Source: Anaerolineae bacterium (GTDB taxonomy: Bacteria; Chloroflexota; Anaerolineae; B4-G1; SLSP01). Taken from it: DNA of 17,216 bases. The stretch is from NCBI GenBank assembly GCA_018055515.1, contig JAGPHL010000027.1:1-17216 (forward strand), given 5' to 3'. Below, in pieces: positions 14,698-17,216 of the stretch. Positions within the stretch are counted from its first letter, which is position 1. Each line of letters starts with the position of its first letter. A model generated the notes under the pieces. That model was not told the origin of the DNA, searched no databases, and was given only the letters and a program-made list of their open reading frames with translations. The position numbers and the translations under genes are program-made.

Positions 14698-14725
14698 TTG
14701 ACATTTTTATGGTATATGTTAGAAT
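14698..14725 (+). promoter_or_regulatory. Strong plus-strand promoter of the thiol-redox genes
   Basis: A perfect TTGACA (14698-14703), 16-nt spacer and TAGAAT (14720-14725) with TG three nt upstream (extended -10, TGTTAGAAT). The start near 14732 leaves about 53 nt to ATG 14785. This is the best -35/-10 pair in the window, fitting a highly expressed redox gene. Confidence 0.75.
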
Positions 14726-14784
14726 GACCGCATCTGTCGGATTCCTGGCTGAATCCCGACGAACATTCTGAGGAGGCAAGTAAG

Positions 14785-15432
14785 ATGGCGTTATTGAATG
14801 ATGAAATCCGTGGGCAGGTAAAGGAACTGTTGGAGCAGATGCCCAACGTCGTGCGGTTGGTCTTTTTCAAGCTGCCAGAGGAGCAGTGCGAGTATTGTGG
14901 GATCATTGAGGAGCTGCTCAAGGAGCTCGCCGAGACGTCCGACAAAGTCACCGTCGAGGTACACAGCTTTGACGCCGAGCCGGACCTGGTCGCCGCCTAT
15001 GGCATTGACAAGGCGCCCGCGTTGGCCATCGTGGGGCAGAAGGATTACGGCTTGCGATTCTTCGGCCTGCCGGCCAATTACGAGTTCTCAACGCTCATCC
15101 ATGGCATTCAGGCCGCCGGACATGGCGCGCCGGGGCAGCTGGATGAGGCGACGCTGAGCTATCTGGCTTCGCTGCAGCAGCCAGTGCACTATCAGGTCTT
15201 TGTCACTCCCTCCTGCCCGTATTGTCCGGGGGCGGCGGCGCTGGCCTATGACATGGCGGTCGCCAGCGAGTGGGTGCGCGCTGAGGTCGTCGAGGCGTCA
15301 GAGTTCCCGGAGCTGGCTGAGCGCTACGATGTGATGGGTGTGCCACTGAATGTCATCAATGAGACGGGGCGCGTCGAGGGGCGCGCGCCGCAAAACATGA
15401 TCGTGGACGCTATCAAGGCGGCGCTCGCGTAG
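14785..15432 (+). CDS. Protein disulfide oxidoreductase (two glutaredoxin/thioredoxin folds)
   Basis: A 215-aa protein with two thioredoxin-like units. Unit 1 has CEYC (35-38) and a cis-Pro in KAPAL (Pro78). Unit 2 has CPYC (144-147) and GVPLN (Pro187). Length and two-CxxC layout match PDO of thermophiles and Chloroflexota, and the fold equals the N-terminal domain of AhpF, where only the second CxxC is active. Expected work is reduction or isomerisation of disulfides in the cytosol, with electrons delivered by the flavoprotein encoded downstream at 15609. The start is ATG 14785 with AGGAGG eight nt upstream, behind a strong promoter. A hairpin at 15461-15485 separates it from the reductase gene, perhaps setting different levels. 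Confidence 0.9.
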   Translation: MALLNDEIRGQVKELLEQMPNVVRLVFFKLPEEQCEYCGIIEELLKELAETSDKVTVEVHSFDAEPDLVAAYGIDKAPALAIVGQKDYGLRFFGLPANYEFSTLIHGIQAAGHGAPGQLDEATLSYLASLQQPVHYQVFVTPSCPYCPGAAALAYDMAVASEWVRAEVVEASEFPELAERYDVMGVPLNVINETGRVEGRAPQNMIVDAIKAALA

Positions 15433-15460
15433 GGAGGGCGTCGTTCGGTGTGGGTAACGG

Positions 15461-15485
15461 GAGGTCCGGTGGATAACCGGGCCTC
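15461..15485 (+). terminator. Hairpin, possible attenuating terminator between PDO and reductase genes
   Basis: GAGGTCCGGT (15461-15470) pairs with ACCGGGCCTC (15476-15485) over 10 bp with one G-U pair and loop GGATA. It is followed by TTGTCG, a weak U-tract. It begins 29 nt past the PDO stop. The remaining spacer up to 15608 (15486-15608) shows only the SD of the next gene and no clear second promoter. Confidence 0.45.
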
Positions 15486-15608
15486 TTGTCGTAGAATTGC
15501 CTGAGAGGCAGTGAGAGTTGGCGCTGTACTTGCGTTTAGAGGCGCTTGAACGAAAATAGTGCCGGATGTCATCTGGCTCTGGCCTGATTTTATGAGGGGA
15601 GGAAGACG

Positions 15609-16589
15609 ATGTTCGATTTCAAACTCGGCAGCGATGCCTCGAAAGGGACGTCTGAAGGTCACCGGTATGACTTGATCATTGTCGGCGCGGGCCCGGCGGG
15701 GCTTACCGCCGCGATTTACGCCGCCCGCGATGGCATCAAGACTTTGGTGATCGAGAAATCGGCCGTTGGCGGCCTCGCGGCGACGACAGAGTGCATCGAA
15801 AATTATCCCGGCTTTCCTGAGGGGATCGCCGGCTCCGAACTGATGGAGCGGTTCCAGAAGCAGGCGGCCCGTTTTGGGGCGGAGATCCTCGAATTTGAGG
15901 AGGTGACCCGCGTCGAGCCGGTGCGCAAGGGACTGCTGCGCGTGCACACCGCTTCTGACGACGTCTTTGAGGCGAAGCTGGTCATGCTCGCGCTGGGCAG
16001 CAAACCCAAGAAGCTGAATGTGCCCGGCGAGGAAGCGTTCTATGGGCGTGGGCTTTCCTATTGCGCGACCTGCGATGGCCCGCTTTTCCGGGGCAAAGAC
16101 GTGGTCGTGATCGGCGCGGGGAATTCCGGCCTCCAGGAAGGCTTGAATTTGCTCGGCTACACCCACAGCGTCACCTTCATCGAATTTTTGCCGTATTCCA
16201 TCGCCGAGAAGATCCTCCAGGAGCGGACGATGCAGCATCCCCGCAGCACGTTCTACTTCAACCACGAGGTGTTGGAGATCAAAGGCGAGAAGATGGTCAC
16301 CGCCGTTGTGGTAAAGGATCGCGCGACCGGCGAAGTCAAAGAAATTCCCACCGACGGGGTTTTCATCTACGTCGGCTATAGTCCCGACACCAAATTTCTT
16401 GAGGGGATGGTCGAACGCAACTCGTGGGGATACATCAAAACCGACGAGCACATGTGGACGGGCGTCGAAGGCTTGATGGCGATTGGCGATGTACGGGCGA
16501 ACAACGTGGCGCAGATCACGGTAGCCGTGAGTGATGGCGCGAGGGCGGCGCTGGCCGCGCGGGAGTATCTGGCAAAACTGGAGGAGTGA
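15609..16589 (+). CDS. Thioredoxin-reductase-fold flavoprotein, AhpF-like and probably NADH-dependent
   Basis: A 326-aa FAD protein. FAD site GAGPAG (26-31), active disulfide CATCD (152-156), NAD(P) site GAGNSG (169-174) and C-terminal GDV (293-295) show the TrxR fold. At the cofactor-discriminating strand it reads FIEFLPY with Glu192 rather than the 'HRR' basic motif that binds the NADPH phosphate. The following [11 protein letters not shown] and FLEGMVERN resemble AhpF. NADH preference is therefore inferred. It is shorter than AhpF (about 520 aa) because the N-terminal double-thioredoxin domain is missing; the PDO gene upstream can supply it. Likely partners are PDO and peroxiredoxins. The start is ATG 15609 with GGAGG six nt upstream. 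Confidence 0.9.
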   Translation: MFDFKLGSDASKGTSEGHRYDLIIVGAGPAGLTAAIYAARDGIKTLVIEKSAVGGLAATTECIENYPGFPEGIAGSELMERFQKQAARFGAEILEFEEVTRVEPVRKGLLRVHTASDDVFEAKLVMLALGSKPKKLNVPGEEAFYGRGLSYCATCDGPLFRGKDVVVIGAGNSGLQEGLNLLGYTHSVTFIEFLPYSIAEKILQERTMQHPRSTFYFNHEVLEIKGEKMVTAVVVKDRATGEVKEIPTDGVFIYVGYSPDTKFLEGMVERNSWGYIKTDEHMWTGVEGLMAIGDVRANNVAQITVAVSDGARAALAAREYLAKLEE

Positions 16590-16591
16590 GG

Positions 16592-16921
16592 ATGATTCGG
16601 CATAACATCAGCGATCTCGAACGTTTGTTGCGCGTGATTTTCGGCGTTTATGCCATGTTGTTGGGCTTCTTGTTCATTTCGGGATTGGTGGGGAACCTGC
16701 TGGGCTTTCTGGGCCTGCTGCTCGCCATCACCGGTGCGATGGGCTGGAGCGGCATCTACACCCTGCTGGGGCGGGAACTGCCCGCCGTTGTCGAGCCGGC
16801 GGCGCCAGAGGCGCAGGCGGAAACGGCGGTTGAAGCGGCCGCGGCGGACGCGCCGGCAGCCGACACAGACGGGTCGCGCACGCCGGAAGCCGGGGAGCCC
16901 TCTGAGGCGCTCGAGGCCTGA
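16592..16921 (+). CDS. Small membrane protein of the DUF2892 (YgaP-like) type
   Basis: A 109-aa protein. An N-terminal amphipathic segment (NISDLERLLRVIFGVYA) leads into two hydrophobic stretches (about 17-30 and 32-52). A GWSGIYTLLG turn follows, typical of DUF2892, whose members often pair with rhodanese or thioredoxin systems. The C-terminal half is a low-complexity Ala/Glu/Pro tail, probably cytosolic. The start is ATG 16592, two nt behind the reductase stop, with GGAG five nt upstream; GTG 16586 overlaps that stop and is less likely. Co-transcribed with the reductase. Confidence 0.8.
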   Translation: MIRHNISDLERLLRVIFGVYAMLLGFLFISGLVGNLLGFLGLLLAITGAMGWSGIYTLLGRELPAVVEPAAPEAQAETAVEAAAADAPAADTDGSRTPEAGEPSEALEA

Positions 16922-16926
16922 AGGGC

Positions 16927-17008
16927 GCCGGCAGGTCCTGTCGTCCCGCGCTTTCGGGGGCAGATCGGCGTTCAGATAAGGGGATGCCCCGTGCCGGCGC
17001 GTCCTGTC
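16927..17008 (+). repeat. Pair of near-identical 16-bp direct repeats
   Basis: GCCGGCAGGTCCTGTC (16927-16942) and GCCGGCGCGTCCTGTC (16993-17008) match at 14 of 16 positions, 66 nt apart start-to-start. Between them GGGGCA (16957-16962) and TGCCCC (16985-16990) can pair. They could be operator half sites or the remains of a small duplication. Confidence 0.4.
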
Positions 17009-17021
17009 CAAAAATAAAAAT

Positions 17022-17067
17022 GTGAGTCGTGAGTAAAGGCTGTGACAGCTCTCGACTCACGGCTCAC
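17022..17067. repeat. Near-perfect 13-bp inverted repeat upstream of the cupin gene
   Basis: GTGAGTCGTGAGT (17022-17034) and ACTCACGGCTCAC (17055-17067) pair at 12 of 13 positions over a 20-nt loop. It ends 16 nt before the SD of the cupin gene, so it could act as a leader hairpin. It resembles in wording the palindrome at 256-292 and may be a member of a spacer repeat family. Confidence 0.45.
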
Positions 17068-17093
17068 TGCTCTCTATTTTCCGAGGAGGCTCT

Positions 17094-17216
17094 ATGTTGA
17101 TCAAACCTGTATCCACAGTGGCGCTTGAGCCGACCCAACCAGGCGTGGGCATTCGCTGGCTCATCGCCGCCCAAGACGGCGCGCCCAACTATGCCATGCG
17201 CGTGATCGAAGTCGAA
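17094..17216 (+). CDS. Cupin-domain protein, N-terminal fragment (runs off the window)
   Basis: The visible 41 residues read MLIKPVSTVALEPTQPGVGI, then RWLIAAQDGAPNYAMRVIEVE. The signature VGIRWLI, then DGAPNYAMRVIEVE, is the N-terminal part of small cupin proteins that usually continue into the metal-binding GGxHPxHxH motif, which lies beyond the right edge. The start is ATG 17094, with GAGGAGG four nt upstream. The metal site and substrate cannot be seen. Confidence 0.7.
   Translation, partial: MLIKPVSTVALEPTQPGVGIRWLIAAQDGAPNYAMRVIEVE

Noticed and set aside
15324..16451. A 375-codon minus-strand frame
   Set aside because: Antisense to the AhpF-like reductase, which has all expected motifs.

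Overview
The window is about 17.2 kb of GC-rich bacterial chromosome with tightly packed genes, SD-type ribosome sites and the standard code. A Chloroflexota (Anaerolineae-like) host is my best guess, but it is an inference. The pointers are a membrane protein with a Thr/Pro 'TPTP' linker, an RRM-type RNA-binding protein, tandem deoxynucleoside kinases, and short palindromic islands in the spacers. I see no tRNA, rRNA, CRISPR array, transposase or phage gene.

Layout. (1) 1-315: the tail of a small antitoxin-like protein, then a strong hairpin terminator. (2) 315-3689, minus strand: a two-gene operon for a sarcosine-oxidase-like, probably imino/amino-acid dehydrogenase. Its alpha subunit carries 2Fe-2S, FAD/NAD, two 4Fe-4S and BFD-type 2Fe-2S sites; its beta subunit is a DAO-family flavoprotein. 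(3) 3862-5079, minus strand: a single-pass membrane protein of unknown function behind a long structured leader. A divergent promoter drives an RRM protein (5542-5838). (4) 6020-8631, plus strand: a ChlI-like AAA+ ATPase, a VWA protein and PncC. The ATPase and VWA frames are joined by what looks like a complete programmed -1 frameshift cassette: an SD-like stimulator, an A7 slippery run, and a nested stem-loop 9 nt downstream. One mRNA could therefore give both the small (ChlI-like) and medium (ChlD-like, 691 aa) subunits of a cobalt/magnesium chelatase. (5) 8577-14526, minus strand: two deoxynucleoside kinases, an orphan cytosolic GAF-GAF-PAS histidine kinase, an AlaX-type alanyl-tRNA editing protein, and an MBL-fold protein that has lost most of its metal ligands. 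(6) 14785-16921, plus strand: a protein disulfide oxidoreductase, an AhpF-like NADH-type flavin reductase and a small membrane protein. Together they look like a thiol redox module equivalent to a split AhpF. (7) 17094-end: the start of a cupin protein.

The strongest unusual signal is the frameshift cassette at 7105-7185. Next are the metal-site-less MBL protein, the split AhpF-like redox pair, and the iron-sulfur-rich alpha subunit that lacks the sarcosine-oxidase folate domain.
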